Source: Acidobacteria bacterium 28-9 (GTDB taxonomy: Bacteria > Acidobacteriota > Blastocatellia > Pyrinomonadales > Pyrinomonadaceae). Taken from it: a stretch of 64,000 nt of DNA. Numbering within the stretch: position 1 is the stretch's first letter; every line of letters begins with the position of its first letter. The notes under the pieces are model-generated. The model saw nothing but the letters and a program-made list of their open reading frames with translations. It did no database searches and was not told where the DNA came from. A program made the position numbers and the translations under genes. Positions 17,580 through 25,701 of this stretch are shown here, piece after piece. The DNA is taken from NCBI GenBank assembly GCA_002050355.1, contig MWYY01000051.1:39380-103379 (forward strand). Direction: 5' to 3'.

Positions 17580-17779
17580 AGCATCGCGCTTGTTGGCAAC
17601 TTTGGTTGATTGCTGGACAAGCTCGCCGTCAAAGGCCCGCCATCTGCGAGCTTTGCGCTAAACCGCTTTTCATCGTCAACGTTAGTAGCCGGGAAATGCG
17701 CGAGGACGCGCGGCAAACCGAACGCAGAACCGCTTCATTTTACCATTAAACCGAACGTAAATTTGACTGGAGAAGCCTA

Positions 17780-17986
17780 ATGGACATTTTACGCAGACTA
17801 AAGAAGCTCGAACAAAATAACCCGAACAAACCGCCGTGCTTTTGCGGCAAAACCTTTGTTGATTTGATGTATAAAGAACCGCACTTTTCGGCTTTGACCT
17901 ATTGCGCGAACTGTAAAGACCATTTCGACTATTGGGCGCGTCTTGCCCACGATGCCGAAACATCGGAGAACTTAACAAACATATGA
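17780..17986 (+). CDS. Small Cys-rich phage-type protein
   Basis: The 68-residue protein begins with a charged helix (MDILRRLKKLEQNN) and has a zinc-ribbon-like pair, CFCGK near residue 20 and CANC near 42. GGAG lies 7 bases before the ATG. Its stop codon overlaps the ATG of the next gene (ATGA), so the two are translationally coupled. Function unknown; position suggests a phage packaging or regulatory module. Confidence 0.6.
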   Translation: MDILRRLKKLEQNNPNKPPCFCGKTFVDLMYKEPHFSALTYCANCKDHFDYWARLAHDAETSENLTNI

Positions 17987-18429
17987 CTTACAAAACTCAC
18001 GAATTGGAACAGGCTGCATTACAGGCAATCAAAACGCGCAAACTGCTTTTCATTGAAGATGTCGTTGCGTGTTTGCTCTGCTCAAAACCGACGTTCTATC
18101 AGCATAAACTTAACGAACTTGACTCGATAAAAGACGCGATTTCGTTCAATCGGATTGAAACCAAGCTGAAGATACGTGAAAAGTTGTTTGAATCTGACAA
18201 TCCGATTGCTTTGATAGCCTCTTACAAGCTGGTTGCCAATAATGACGAACTCGACCGCTTGACCACGAACAGGCAAACGCCGCGCTTGCCGGAAGGCAAT
18301 AAGCCGATGGTTGTTACCTTCTCATTAAACCCGAACAAAGAGAACGACATCGTGCGCAACAAACTGCTTACCACAAGCGGCTCGCTTGACGATTCGGCTG
18401 TTGACGGCGAACTGTTAGACGATGACTAA
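17983..18429 (+). CDS. Terminase small-subunit-like DNA-binding protein
   Basis: The 148-residue protein starts at the ATG of an ATGA overlap. Its N-terminal half (IEDVVACLLCSKPTFYQHKLNELDSIKDAI, then SDNPIALIASYKL) resembles the HTH-containing proteins found at the terminase small-subunit position in phages, in particular those of Bacteroidota. The C-terminus is acidic (DGELLDDD). No large terminase gene follows, so this looks like part of a decayed prophage. Assignment from remembered family pattern only. Confidence 0.5.
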   Translation: MTYKTHELEQAALQAIKTRKLLFIEDVVACLLCSKPTFYQHKLNELDSIKDAISFNRIETKLKIREKLFESDNPIALIASYKLVANNDELDRLTTNRQTPRLPEGNKPMVVTFSLNPNKENDIVRNKLLTTSGSLDDSAVDGELLDDD

Positions 18430-18526
18430 GAAATACTACAATCAGCACGAATCAGACAATATAAAAACGGCAATATCCGGCACGGGCTGTGGCATACCCC
18501 CCCCGAACCCATTGCCGTTTTTATAG
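18422..18526 (+). CDS. Short reading frame interrupted at a C8 tract
   Basis: An ATG overlaps the previous stop codon (ATGACTAA) and opens a 34-residue frame, MTKKYYNQHESDNIKTAISG and onward, that ends just after eight consecutive C (18497-18504). With nine C the frame would instead read PPPEPIAVFIETVKRI before a stop. It may be the start of a lost phage gene. Low confidence as a real gene. Confidence 0.3.
   Translation: MTKKYYNQHESDNIKTAISGTGCGIPPPNPLPFL
18461..18524. terminator. Long hairpin after the terminase-like gene
   Basis: ATAAAAACGGCAAT (18461-18474) pairs perfectly with 18511-18524 (14 bp). The right arm ends in TTTTTAT. The 36-base loop holds the C8 tract. It may terminate transcription in both directions. 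Confidence 0.55.
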
Positions 18527-18645
18527 AGACGGTTAAACGCATTTAACAGTCCGCTCGATTGAAATAAGAAAAAAGGCGGGAGCTGCGCAAAATCAGACAA
18601 CTTAAAAGAAAGACTTTGACAGATTTTGAAAGAAATAAAAAAGCT

Positions 18646-18765
18646 ATGCCGAAACAAGCCAACAAAGAAAAAGCACTAGCCGCGCTGCTTACTTCGCCTT
18701 CGATTCGTGAAGCGTCCAAAGCAAGCGGTTTGAGCGAAGAAACTATTACCGCGTTAAAAACGTAG
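18646..18765 (+). CDS. Truncated phage HTH protein (39 aa)
   Basis: The frame encodes 39 residues with the pattern AALLTSPSIREASKASGLSEETI, which is the recognition-helix region of small phage HTH proteins found before terminase genes. The usual family protein continues well past this point; here a TAG follows ALKT. It is probably a 5' remnant left by a deletion. Confidence 0.45.
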   Translation: MPKQANKEKALAALLTSPSIREASKASGLSEETITALKT

Positions 18766-19202
18766 CTTTTTACCCTTTGCCAACTTGTACCTGGTTTCCG
18801 CCCGCATCAACTCTGCCGCTATGAGATACTAAAAAATTATCTTCCGCCGGCGTCAAAAAAGTAATGTTTCCTGATACTCAGAATTTACCATTCGTTTACG
18901 CCTGAAATAAAAGTTTTATGAAGGCTATTTTCAAGGGAATTTTTGGACACCTTGAAAGATGTCCAAAAATTCTCTCGGATTTTCCTTCAAAATACTTAAA
19001 GAAATTGGCTATATAAAATTCTTCCCATTTTTTTCTCAGAAAGAGTTAAACGCGCTTGGCTAATCGCCGAAGTAACCGCGCTAACAATTTTTTTTAATAA
19101 AGACAGTCATTCCGGCAAGCGGATGTTGCAAATTTATGTGAAGTAATATACAGTGCGCACCACCGAAATACTGCTAATTTTCTGGAACAGGAGAAAAATA
19201 AA
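18766..19202. other. Gene-free stretch with a long imperfect palindrome
   Basis: No coding frame is convincing. GAATTTTTGGACACC (18937-18951) pairs with 18958-18972 (14 of 15, 6-base loop), and pairing continues imperfectly outward over about 18917-18995. No T-run follows. It may be the end of a decayed mobile element or a regulatory hairpin. Confidence 0.45.
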
Positions 19203-19770
19203 ATGTTTCTAAAAATCAAAACAATCAAATTCTTCATCGCCGCTTTTGTCGTCGTTTTACCGCTCGGCTCGAATGCTTTCGCGCAAAGAAGTTGGCTCGA
19301 CCAAAAATCTTTGTCTAATTGGAACACCAGCGGCGATTCAATTATGAAAATCAAGAAAATTTCGTCCGCCGAATTAAAGCGCTGCGCCGATGAAGTGCGA
19401 CAGCCATCGCTTGAGGCAGATTCTGTTTTAATGAAAAATGGCTGGACACTGCTTGGCAACCCGACGCAGGTTAATGGAGACACTGCAGTTGTAAGCGTCG
19501 CCGGAGCCTTTGACGCAAATTGCCGTCCGCTTAAATCTCAAACTTTCGTGTTTGTCGGCAGCAAGTTGGCGGGAACGCTTTCGCCGTCGCTGATGGATTC
19601 GCGCGCGGATGGCGCGCTGACATAATGTAAAACTGACTTCTGCAACGACTTTAACTGCCGAATATGCTCGTTACCGAACGAGCGACCCGCTTTGTTGTCC
19701 TTGGAAAACCCAAGAAGTCAGTTTTGTCATTAAGCAGAACGGCGGAAACTATCTGCTCGCGCCTCGGTAA
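19203..19770 (+). pseudogene. Secreted protein, LppP/LprE-like, frameshifted
   Basis: The first frame (19203-19625, 140 residues) has a signal peptide ending near AFA-Q and a mature part with two cysteines (RCADEV, DANCRP). It stops at TAA 19623-19625, but the +1 frame goes straight on with VKLTSATTLTAEYARYRTSD, then PLCCPWKTQEVSFVIKQ, to a stop at 19768-19770. YARYRxSDPLCCP is the typical end of LppP/LprE-type lipoproteins. Removing one T near 19623 would restore a single protein of about 188 residues. Function unknown. A good ribosome binding site (CAGGAGAAAAATAAA) precedes the start. Confidence 0.7.
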
Positions 19771-19776
19771 TGAAAA

Positions 19777-19805
19777 TTGACACAGGAATCGGTAGAGCGT
19801 ATAAA
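19777..19805 (+). promoter_or_regulatory. Sigma-70-type promoter
   Basis: TTGACA, 17-base spacer, TATAAA. It would start transcription near 19812, giving a leader of about 98 bases before the DUF3011 gene. Confidence 0.7.
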
Positions 19806-19909
19806 GCAAATGACCTTTTTCGGTATTTTCCTAACGAAAATAGCAATCTAAATCGCATTCAAAAGAAGGGCATTTTGAAATTAAAAATAGAAAAATGAGA
19901 GGAGCAAAT

Positions 19910-20467
19910 ATGACCAAAATTTACGATTGGACGGCAGTCCTACTGATCGCATGTTTAACTATATTGACGCCGTTAACAGTCTCAGCACAAAGCGGAAATA
20001 TTACTTGCGAGAGTACTGGCGGGCAATATCAGTATTGTCGAGCAAACACGCAAAATCTAGTTAGACTCAAAAATCAAATCTCCAATGCTACTTGCGAGCA
20101 GGATTACAGTTGGGGTTATGACTATCAGGGAATTTGGGTGGATCGCGGATGCCGCGCGGAGTTTTCGTACGGCAGAAGCGGCGGTGGCAGCGGCAAGGGA
20201 GGTCTCATTGCTACCGGTATACTCGGCGCCATTCTCCTCGGCGCAGCGGCTAGTTCTCACAAATCAGGGAACAGCGGCGGCGGTGGTGGAAAAGTGGACC
20301 CGGAGAAAAGTGATACTTACGATCAGGGCTACCGCTACGGTGGGCAGGATTGGGATCAGGGTATACCACCGAATTACGAGTCGCACAACAATCACTACAC
20401 GGCTCAATACGAAAGCGATTTTGCGAGCGGGTATTCCGACGGCTATCACCACCGATCTCATAAGTAG
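19910..20467 (+). CDS. Secreted DUF3011 protein
   Basis: The 185-residue protein has a signal peptide ending at VSA-Q and a DUF3011 domain: ITCESTGGQYQYCRANTQNLVRL, then CEQDYSWGYDYQGIWVDRGCRAEF, with four conserved cysteines. A Gly/Ser stretch and hydrophobic GLIATGILGAILLGAAAS follow, and a Tyr/Gly/Asp/His-rich tail ends the protein. GAGAGGAG precedes the ATG at 19910; an ATG 15 bases earlier is less well placed. Function unknown; DUF3011 proteins are usually envelope proteins. Confidence 0.8.
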   Translation: MTKIYDWTAVLLIACLTILTPLTVSAQSGNITCESTGGQYQYCRANTQNLVRLKNQISNATCEQDYSWGYDYQGIWVDRGCRAEFSYGRSGGGSGKGGLIATGILGAILLGAAASSHKSGNSGGGGGKVDPEKSDTYDQGYRYGGQDWDQGIPPNYESHNNHYTAQYESDFASGYSDGYHHRSHK

Positions 20468-20537
20468 AATTGAGTTAATGTCGTGAGTGATAATCCATTC
20501 TACTTACTGAATAAAACGAATTTGAGGAATAAAAATT

Positions 20538-21410
20538 ATGATAAATCGAACCTATTTCGCACGGTTACGCAATGTTTTGTTGATGCATACAATTCTAGTT
20601 TTTTGCGCTTCCGCCGTTATCGCACAACAAAAACAACAACCGCAGCCATCAACTATGGTGGTTGCTCCGCGTAGCAATGTTGATACGCTGGCAGAGATTA
20701 AAAAAAGCGGCAAATTGCGCGTCGGGGTGGCAAAAGTTGTTCCTTGGGCGTTTCATGACAAAAATGACAAAACCAACAAACTAATTGGCTTCGAAATTGA
20801 TGTGGCGAGGAAGATGGCGCGCGACCTAGGAGTCGAGGTTGAATTTTATCCGGTGCATTTTGATTATCTAATTTCCGACCTGCTGGCGGAAAGATATGAC
20901 ATTATTATCTCCGGTCTCTCAATCACAGCCGAACGCGCGCTAAAGGTCAATTTCAGCGCGCCGTATAATGTGACACACTTGACGCTTGCCGCTAATGAGA
21001 AAATGTCGAAAGGTTTCAATACGGTGGAGTCATTTAACAAAAAGGGGATTATCATTGGCGTAGTTGAGGGAACCACGTCTGAAGAAATCGGCTCGCTTAC
21101 TTTTCCGAACGCTCAGATCAAACACTACGATGAAGACCAAGAGCTTTTTCAAGATTTAACTGAAAATAAAATTAACGCCGCCATTTCGGACGCTCCCAGA
21201 CCAGAAGCGGTCGCCAGAAGTTTTCCGGGAGTCGTAACAACTCCTTTAAAACCTCTAGCTAGTTACCCGGCGGCTTTTGCCGTGCGTCGCGGCGATCCGG
21301 ACTTTATAAACTTTTTAAATGCCTGGATACAGGAGCGGACGGTCAATGGGTATTTAGAGAGCAGGCGCAAACATTGGTTTGATTCTTTTAAATGGTTGGA
21401 AAGCCTTTGA
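20538..21410 (+). CDS. Periplasmic solute-binding protein, family 3
   Basis: The 290-residue protein has a signal peptide (to about VIA-Q, residue 29) and the SBP_bac_3 fold: LRVGVAKVVPWAFHD, LIGFEIDVARKMARDLGVEVEF, LLAERYDIIISGLSITAERA. Such proteins bind amino acids for ABC importers or act as sensors. No permease or ATPase lies nearby, so it may serve a distant transporter or another role. It lies in a run of secreted-protein genes within the integrated element. AATAAAAATT precedes the ATG, so the ribosome binding site is weak. Confidence 0.85.
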   Translation: MINRTYFARLRNVLLMHTILVFCASAVIAQQKQQPQPSTMVVAPRSNVDTLAEIKKSGKLRVGVAKVVPWAFHDKNDKTNKLIGFEIDVARKMARDLGVEVEFYPVHFDYLISDLLAERYDIIISGLSITAERALKVNFSAPYNVTHLTLAANEKMSKGFNTVESFNKKGIIIGVVEGTTSEEIGSLTFPNAQIKHYDEDQELFQDLTENKINAAISDAPRPEAVARSFPGVVTTPLKPLASYPAAFAVRRGDPDFINFLNAWIQERTVNGYLESRRKHWFDSFKWLESL

Positions 21411-21427
21411 AAAATTGGAGAAATTTT

Positions 21428-22009
21428 ATGAAACGAAAAATTATTACATTGTCGAAAAAGTTAGTATTCATTGGTCTGTTTGCGATGCTCTGCGCGAGCA
21501 GCGGTTTGGCGGCTCCCAAAGTCAAACGCGCCCTCATCGGAAGCGTCGAGACGGTTGATAAAACCGCGAAAACGATTGCCGTAAAGACGGCGGACGGAAC
21601 GGTGGAAACCATTAAATGGACAAGCAAAACAACGGTTCGCGGCTTGAAAGACGGCGCGAAAGCCGTTGATTTTGCCGGACACGAAGGTTCGCACGTCGTC
21701 GTCCACTACTCAGTAAAAGGTGCGGAAAAAACCGCCCACGCATTTGAACACCTGGGTCGCGAGACGCCAAAAGTTATGGAAGGAACGATTAAAGTCGTTG
21801 GTAGCGGGACTCGAACCGTGGTTGTCAAAACTGGCGACGGAGTTGAAGAAACCTTAGAATTATCGGAACACGCGGTGGTTGATTCGGAAAAAGGTATTGT
21901 TAATGCCTCCAAGTTCACCACGAAAGAAACCGAAAAAGGCTCAAAAGTAACCGTCCACTATACCGAGGAAGGCGGACGTAAAGTCGCACATCTTATCAAG
22001 CGTTTGTAA
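21428..22009 (+). CDS. Secreted protein with two DUF5666-like repeats
   Basis: The 193-residue protein has a signal peptide (ending near GLA-A) and two related units of about 75 residues: GSVETVDKTAKTIAVKTADGTVETIKW and GTIKVVGSGTRTVVVKTGDGVEETLEL, each followed by GSHVVVHYSVKGAEKTAH or GSKVTVHYTEEGGRKVAH. The pattern resembles DUF5666-type small beta barrels. TTGGAGAAATTTT before the ATG at 21428 fixes the start. It follows the binding protein by 17 bases, so the two are likely co-transcribed. Confidence 0.7.
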   Translation: MKRKIITLSKKLVFIGLFAMLCASSGLAAPKVKRALIGSVETVDKTAKTIAVKTADGTVETIKWTSKTTVRGLKDGAKAVDFAGHEGSHVVVHYSVKGAEKTAHAFEHLGRETPKVMEGTIKVVGSGTRTVVVKTGDGVEETLELSEHAVVDSEKGIVNASKFTTKETEKGSKVTVHYTEEGGRKVAHLIKRL

Positions 22010-22047
22010 GTTGCGGCAGGTTAACTACCGAACAAAAAGAGATGAAA

Positions 22048-22080
22048 CTTAAAGGTTAATATCAACGAAGTTAGCCTTTA
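22048..22080. terminator. Intergenic hairpin
   Basis: TTAAAGGTTAA pairs with TTAGCCTTTAA (10 of 11) around an 11-base loop after the preceding gene. A second stem (GGCGCGA / TCGCGCC) follows at about 22090-22119. No T-run, so terminator function is uncertain. Confidence 0.4.
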
Positions 22081-22144
22081 ACCTACAACGGCGCGAAACT
22101 CAGCGCGATTAGTCGCGCCAATAAAACTCCGAAATAGAAGACTT

Positions 22145-22549
22145 ATGAAAAAACAATTGTTAATTTTATTCACATTCGTTTTACTGGCTGTGCCGATGTC
22201 GACTTTCGGACAAAAAGCTGTGCGCGTCAAATTCGCCAAAGGCGCGACCAAAGCCGTTGCCAATGGAAGTTTGACGGGTTACGAAAGCAAAGCAGTTGTA
22301 TTTGTGATTCGCGTCAAAGCCGGACAGACACTGACTGTCGAACAATTACCACCCAGAAATAGCACCAAATACATTACATTAGGCATTACGAATCCTTCGG
22401 GCGAAGATGTAACGGACGCAGAGGCAAACTGCAACAACAACAAAACGATTGAAAACACAGCAGCGGGTGATTATCGTATTGAAGTTACCGAGTGTTCGAA
22501 AGCGGATGCTTGGAGCGGAAGTTTCAAAATAAGATTTACGGTGAAGTAA
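22145..22549 (+). CDS. Small secreted protein, unknown
   Basis: The 134-residue protein has a clear signal peptide (MKKQLLILFTFVLLAVPMSTFG-Q). The mature part, about 110 residues, is predicted beta-rich (AVVFVIRVKAGQTLTVEQL, YITLGITNPSGEDV, GDYRIEVTECS, SGSFKIRFTV) and resembles bacterial pre-peptidase C-terminal type domains. Two cysteines (EANC, TECS) may form a disulfide. Function unknown. Confidence 0.65.
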   Translation: MKKQLLILFTFVLLAVPMSTFGQKAVRVKFAKGATKAVANGSLTGYESKAVVFVIRVKAGQTLTVEQLPPRNSTKYITLGITNPSGEDVTDAEANCNNNKTIENTAAGDYRIEVTECSKADAWSGSFKIRFTVK

Positions 22550-22739
22550 AATCTTTGAAGGTGATTCCATAAATTCAGCGAACCGCTTTTTGCGGCTAAA
22601 CATGATCACTTATTTTGATGTTAAACTCGTCTGCAAAAAAATCAGAAAGTATTTGATAAATTGGATTAAATTTGTTTCTGAAGCGAATCGATGATGTTCT
22701 TTCAAGTTTATTATTAAGCAAAAAGGAGTGTCATTTTCT

Positions 22740-23474
22740 ATGATTAAAAAATTATCGGCAGAGTTTGTCGGAACGCTCTGGCTGGTTTTGGGTGGTTGCG
22801 GAAGCGCGGTTTTGGCAGCAGCGTTTCCGAACGTCGGCATTGGACTGCTCGGCGTTTCTTTGGCTTTCGGCTTAACCGTTCTGACAATAGCTTACTCTAT
22901 CGGACATATTTCAGGCTGTCATCTGAATCCGGCGGTGACGCTTGGATTATGGGCTGGTAAGAGATTTCCCGCGTCCGAGATTTTGCCGTATATTGTCGCG
23001 CAAGTTATCGGAGCAATTGTTGGAGCAGGAATTTTATATGTCATCGCCAGCGGAAAAGCCGGATTCAGCACGGCGGGCGGATTTGCCTCGAACGGATTCG
23101 GCGATAATTCGCCGGGCAAATATGCGCTGATTGCCTGTCTGGTGACGGAAGTCGTGATGACGTTCTTCTTTTTGATAATCATTCTCGGCTCGACGCACAA
23201 TCGCGCCCCGAAAGGTTTCGCCCCGATTGCCATCGGACTCGGTTTAACGCTGATTCATCTGATAAGCATTCCCGTAACAAACACTTCGGTAAATCCGGCG
23301 AGAAGCACCGGACCGGCGTTATTTGTCGGCGGCTGGGCAATTGCCCAGCTTTGGCTATTTTGGGTCGCGCCGATTTTGGGAGCGATTTTAGCGGGCTTTT
23401 TCTACTCCTGGTTGATTGGAGATGAAAAAAATGAGCCGGATATAGTCGGCGAAGAATCAGTTCGGGAAAATTAA
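22740..23474 (+). CDS. aqpZ: Aquaporin Z
   Basis: The 244-residue protein has six membrane helices and both NPA boxes (HLNPAVT 61-67; SVNPARS 183-189). The selectivity-filter residues Phe43, His173, Thr182 and Arg188 match E. coli AqpZ (43, 174, 183, 189), so it should be a water-selective channel of the inner membrane. AAAAAGGAG lies 11 bases before the ATG at 22740; a GTG 12 bases upstream overlaps that site and is unlikely. It is cargo of the integrated element, and a strong terminator follows. Confidence 0.93.
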   Translation: MIKKLSAEFVGTLWLVLGGCGSAVLAAAFPNVGIGLLGVSLAFGLTVLTIAYSIGHISGCHLNPAVTLGLWAGKRFPASEILPYIVAQVIGAIVGAGILYVIASGKAGFSTAGGFASNGFGDNSPGKYALIACLVTEVVMTFFFLIIILGSTHNRAPKGFAPIAIGLGLTLIHLISIPVTNTSVNPARSTGPALFVGGWAIAQLWLFWVAPILGAILAGFFYSWLIGDEKNEPDIVGEESVREN

Positions 23475-23487
23475 GGTAATTTTTCAA

Positions 23488-23517
23488 CGGGCGTGTTTGT
23501 TTTTTGAAACACGCCCG
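23488..23517 (+). terminator. Rho-independent terminator
   Basis: CGGGCGTGTTT and AAACACGCCCG form a perfect 11-bp stem with an 8-base loop, followed by CAATTTTT. Confidence 0.8.
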
Positions 23518-23548
23518 CAATTTTTAATCGCAAAGGAGGAAAGGAAAA

Positions 23549-24835
23549 ATGAAAAATCGAACACTTGTTTCGGCGATGTGCCTGTTTTTGGCATTTTTAG
23601 CGGTTTTCGTCGAAGCCGCTACCGCACAAAACAGTAAATTAGCAACGGTTAATAGTAATTTTATCAGTTCAACACGCAGCGGAACGATGAGCGTCGCGCA
23701 AGTCAACCAACTAATACGGAAAAAATTTGGAAACTCCGTCAGTCCGACCGCGCAGGCTCTCGATTTGTATAAAGTTAATTACCGCTCGCAGGACGAGAGA
23801 AACCGCCCCGTCGTTTTAAGCGGTTTGGTCGTTCTGCCGCGCGGCGGCGCGCCGAACGGTTTGGTAATTTTTAATCACGGAACGATTTTCAATTCCGCGC
23901 TCGCGCCGTCGCGCTTTACGGGAGAATCGAACGATTCGGATGCGCAGATGGCGACTTTAGCATTTGCTTCCGGCGGCTACGCCGTGGCGATGCCGGATTA
24001 TCTCGGACTCGGCGACAACACGGGAGCGCATCCGTATCCGCTCGGCGCGATCAACAGCCGTTCCGCCGTAGACATCATCGAGCCGGCGCGAGCTTTGGCG
24101 AAGCGTCAAAACACAGAGGTCGGTTCGCGCCTGTTTGTCTCCGGTTATTCCGAAGGCGGCGCGGTGGCGATGTGGACGGTGCGTGATTTAGAACAAAAAT
24201 CCGGCGCCATCTACGACGTTTCCGCCGCGGCGCCGGCTTCCGGTCCGTATGACCTTTTGGATACAACCAGAAAATGGCTGCTCGCCGCTCCGACCACGCA
24301 GGAAGAATTTGTCATACGGCTTTCTTTAACTTCGTATATGGCTTACTACTTTCACAAAAGCGCGGGCATAAAATTAACCGAGTATTTTAAGCCGGCGATG
24401 GCTTTCACAATTTCGCAATCGTTTAAAGGTAATATCTCCGACAAAAGCGTCATCGAACGACTCGCGCTGACGGGAATTCTGCTGCGCGAGAAAAATTCGC
24501 TCGAAGACGCCATCACGACCAGATTTAAAACGGCTCTCGAAACTTTGGACACTTCCGAACCTGTAATTCGTGAGATGCAAAAGAGCGACGTTTACGATTG
24601 GTCGCCGCGCACAAAGATGCTTTTGATAAGTTTGCAGGGCGATACAGTGGTTGACCCAGCGAATACGGAGAAAACGATGCGGACGATGCGGCGGCGCGGC
24701 GTATCTAACGACACGCTGCGGCAATATGTGATTAAAGATACAAGTTTGAATCACTCAACGGCGGTTGCCCCGGCACTCGCGCAGGCACGGCGTTTCTTCG
24801 ACGGCGGATTTACTAACCTACGCAACGCTCAGTAA
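23549..24835 (+). CDS. Secreted alpha/beta hydrolase, secretory-lipase-like
   Basis: The 428-residue protein has a signal peptide (to ATA-Q, residue 27) and an alpha/beta hydrolase fold: VIFNHGT near 107, a nucleophile elbow GYSEGG with Ser201, a late acid in QGDTVVDP and a His in LNHSTAV near 405. The arrangement resembles secretory lipases and related esterases. AAAGGAGGAAAGGAAAA gives a very strong ribosome binding site. It follows the aqpZ terminator, so it should have its own promoter. Substrate unknown. Confidence 0.8.
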   Translation: MKNRTLVSAMCLFLAFLAVFVEAATAQNSKLATVNSNFISSTRSGTMSVAQVNQLIRKKFGNSVSPTAQALDLYKVNYRSQDERNRPVVLSGLVVLPRGGAPNGLVIFNHGTIFNSALAPSRFTGESNDSDAQMATLAFASGGYAVAMPDYLGLGDNTGAHPYPLGAINSRSAVDIIEPARALAKRQNTEVGSRLFVSGYSEGGAVAMWTVRDLEQKSGAIYDVSAAAPASGPYDLLDTTRKWLLAAPTTQEEFVIRLSLTSYMAYYFHKSAGIKLTEYFKPAMAFTISQSFKGNISDKSVIERLALTGILLREKNSLEDAITTRFKTALETLDTSEPVIREMQKSDVYDWSPRTKMLLISLQGDTVVDPANTEKTMRTMRRRGVSNDTLRQYVIKDTSLNHSTAVAPALAQARRFFDGGFTNLRNAQ

Positions 24836-24949
24836 AACAAGTTATAAGCAAAGTGTTGAAGCTATTTTCGTGTTGAGTGCCACAATAAAAACTTGAATTT
24901 TCAAAGATATTAGTAACTCACCTTACGCAGGTGATTGAAAAAAGAGTAA

Positions 24950-25204
24950 GAATACACGGGCAAAGCGAGTTGGAACGACAAGCGAGTTGAGCCGCTCACG
25001 CCTAGCGACAGAAGTATGACAGTTGAAGTTTTTGCCTCGACGGAAGACCTTGAAAATCGTCGCAAGTATGTTGAAAGCGTAACCAAAGCTATGTCCCCGC
25101 TTGCTGAATACCAGTATGTTCACAAAAACGCTTTGCTCCGCTTGAATCACAAACTAACGCCGCAGCAAGCTGCTGAATACGAAAAAGTTTTGAAAAGTTT
25201 GTAG
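24950..25204 (+). pseudogene. 5'-truncated secreted-protein gene
   Basis: The frame is open from 24950, after a TAA, to the TAG at 25204. It encodes EYTGKASWNDKRVEPLTPSD, then SMTVEVFASTEDLENRRKYV and LLRLNHKLTPQQAAEYEKVL. The sequence before the ATG at 25016 fits the protein as well as that after it, but no start or signal peptide is present, so the 5' part seems lost. Another reading is a 62-residue protein from 25016. Family not named. Confidence 0.5.
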
Positions 25205-25379
25205 AGTGTTTGAAAAGAGCGTGGTAAAATAACGCCGCGCACAACAAATCATTGGACGTGAGGCAAAAACAGCGACTTTCTCATACTCTTAACCAAGAAA
25301 ACGCCGCTACTGTTTTTTAAGGTGATTTCGTTATGATATTCTCCTAGAAGTCATTTTAGTCATTCCGATTAAAATAAAT
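25205..25379. other. Intergenic stretch, nothing definite
   Basis: No frame or clear signal is seen between the truncated gene and the terminator. Confidence 0.3.
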
Positions 25380-25419
25380 AAAAGGCTTATCGGTAGTTAC
25401 AGCTACCCAGAAGCCTTTT
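25380..25419 (-). terminator. Two-part terminator hairpin
   Basis: AAAAGGCTT pairs with AAGCCTTTT and, inside, GGTAG with CTACC. Read on the minus strand it is followed by TTTTATTTATTTT, directly after the small Cys gene. Confidence 0.8.
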
Positions 25420-25424
25420 GTTAT

Positions 25425-25571
25425 TTAGTCATTGCAGTTCGGGCAAAAATGCTCGCGGCTGCCTAAGTGCCAGCCTTCACGTTTGAGCGTGTCCGCGCTG
25501 TCAGTTTCCCGGTTGCCGCATACATCATAGAAGCCGGTCATTGTTGTTTCGTTTGTGTTTTCGTTAGTCAT
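25425..25571 (-). CDS. Small zinc-ribbon-like protein (48 aa)
   Basis: The ATG at 25571 is preceded by AAGGAAGG, which decides the start over an ATG 39 bases upstream. The 48-residue product has YDVCGNRET and, at the end, HFCPNCND, so it may bind a metal through three or four cysteines. It has its own promoter and terminator and points away from the HTH gene. Function unknown. Confidence 0.65.
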   Translation of the reverse strand: MTNENTNETTMTGFYDVCGNRETDSADTLKREGWHLGSREHFCPNCND

Positions 25572-25619
25572 TTTGTTTTCCTTCCTTTGTTTATTGATTG
25601 ACTGTTTCAATCTATAATT

Positions 25620-25649
25620 ATTCTACACCTAGACGTAGTTAGTAGTCAA
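25620..25649 (-). promoter_or_regulatory. Divergent promoter for the Cys protein
   Basis: On the minus strand TTGACT and TAGAAT are separated by 18 bases. Confidence 0.6.
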
Positions 25650-25664
25650 GCTAGGAACTGCATC

Positions 25665-25693
25665 TTGACGAAGTTTTTTTTTGAGTCTATAAT
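25665..25693 (+). promoter_or_regulatory. Near-consensus sigma-70 promoter
   Basis: TTGACG, 17-base spacer, TATAAT. The expected start of transcription, about 25700, is only one or two bases before the ATG at 25702, which implies a leaderless mRNA. GTCAAG and CTTGAC of the two divergent -35 regions form an inverted repeat. Confidence 0.75.
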
Positions 25694-25701
25694 TTGCTTG
25701 T

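Noticed and set aside
25225..25320. Integron attC site suggested by ACAACAAATCATTGGACGTG
   Set aside because: The GTTRRRY/RYYYAAC pair and the folded recombination arms are not present.
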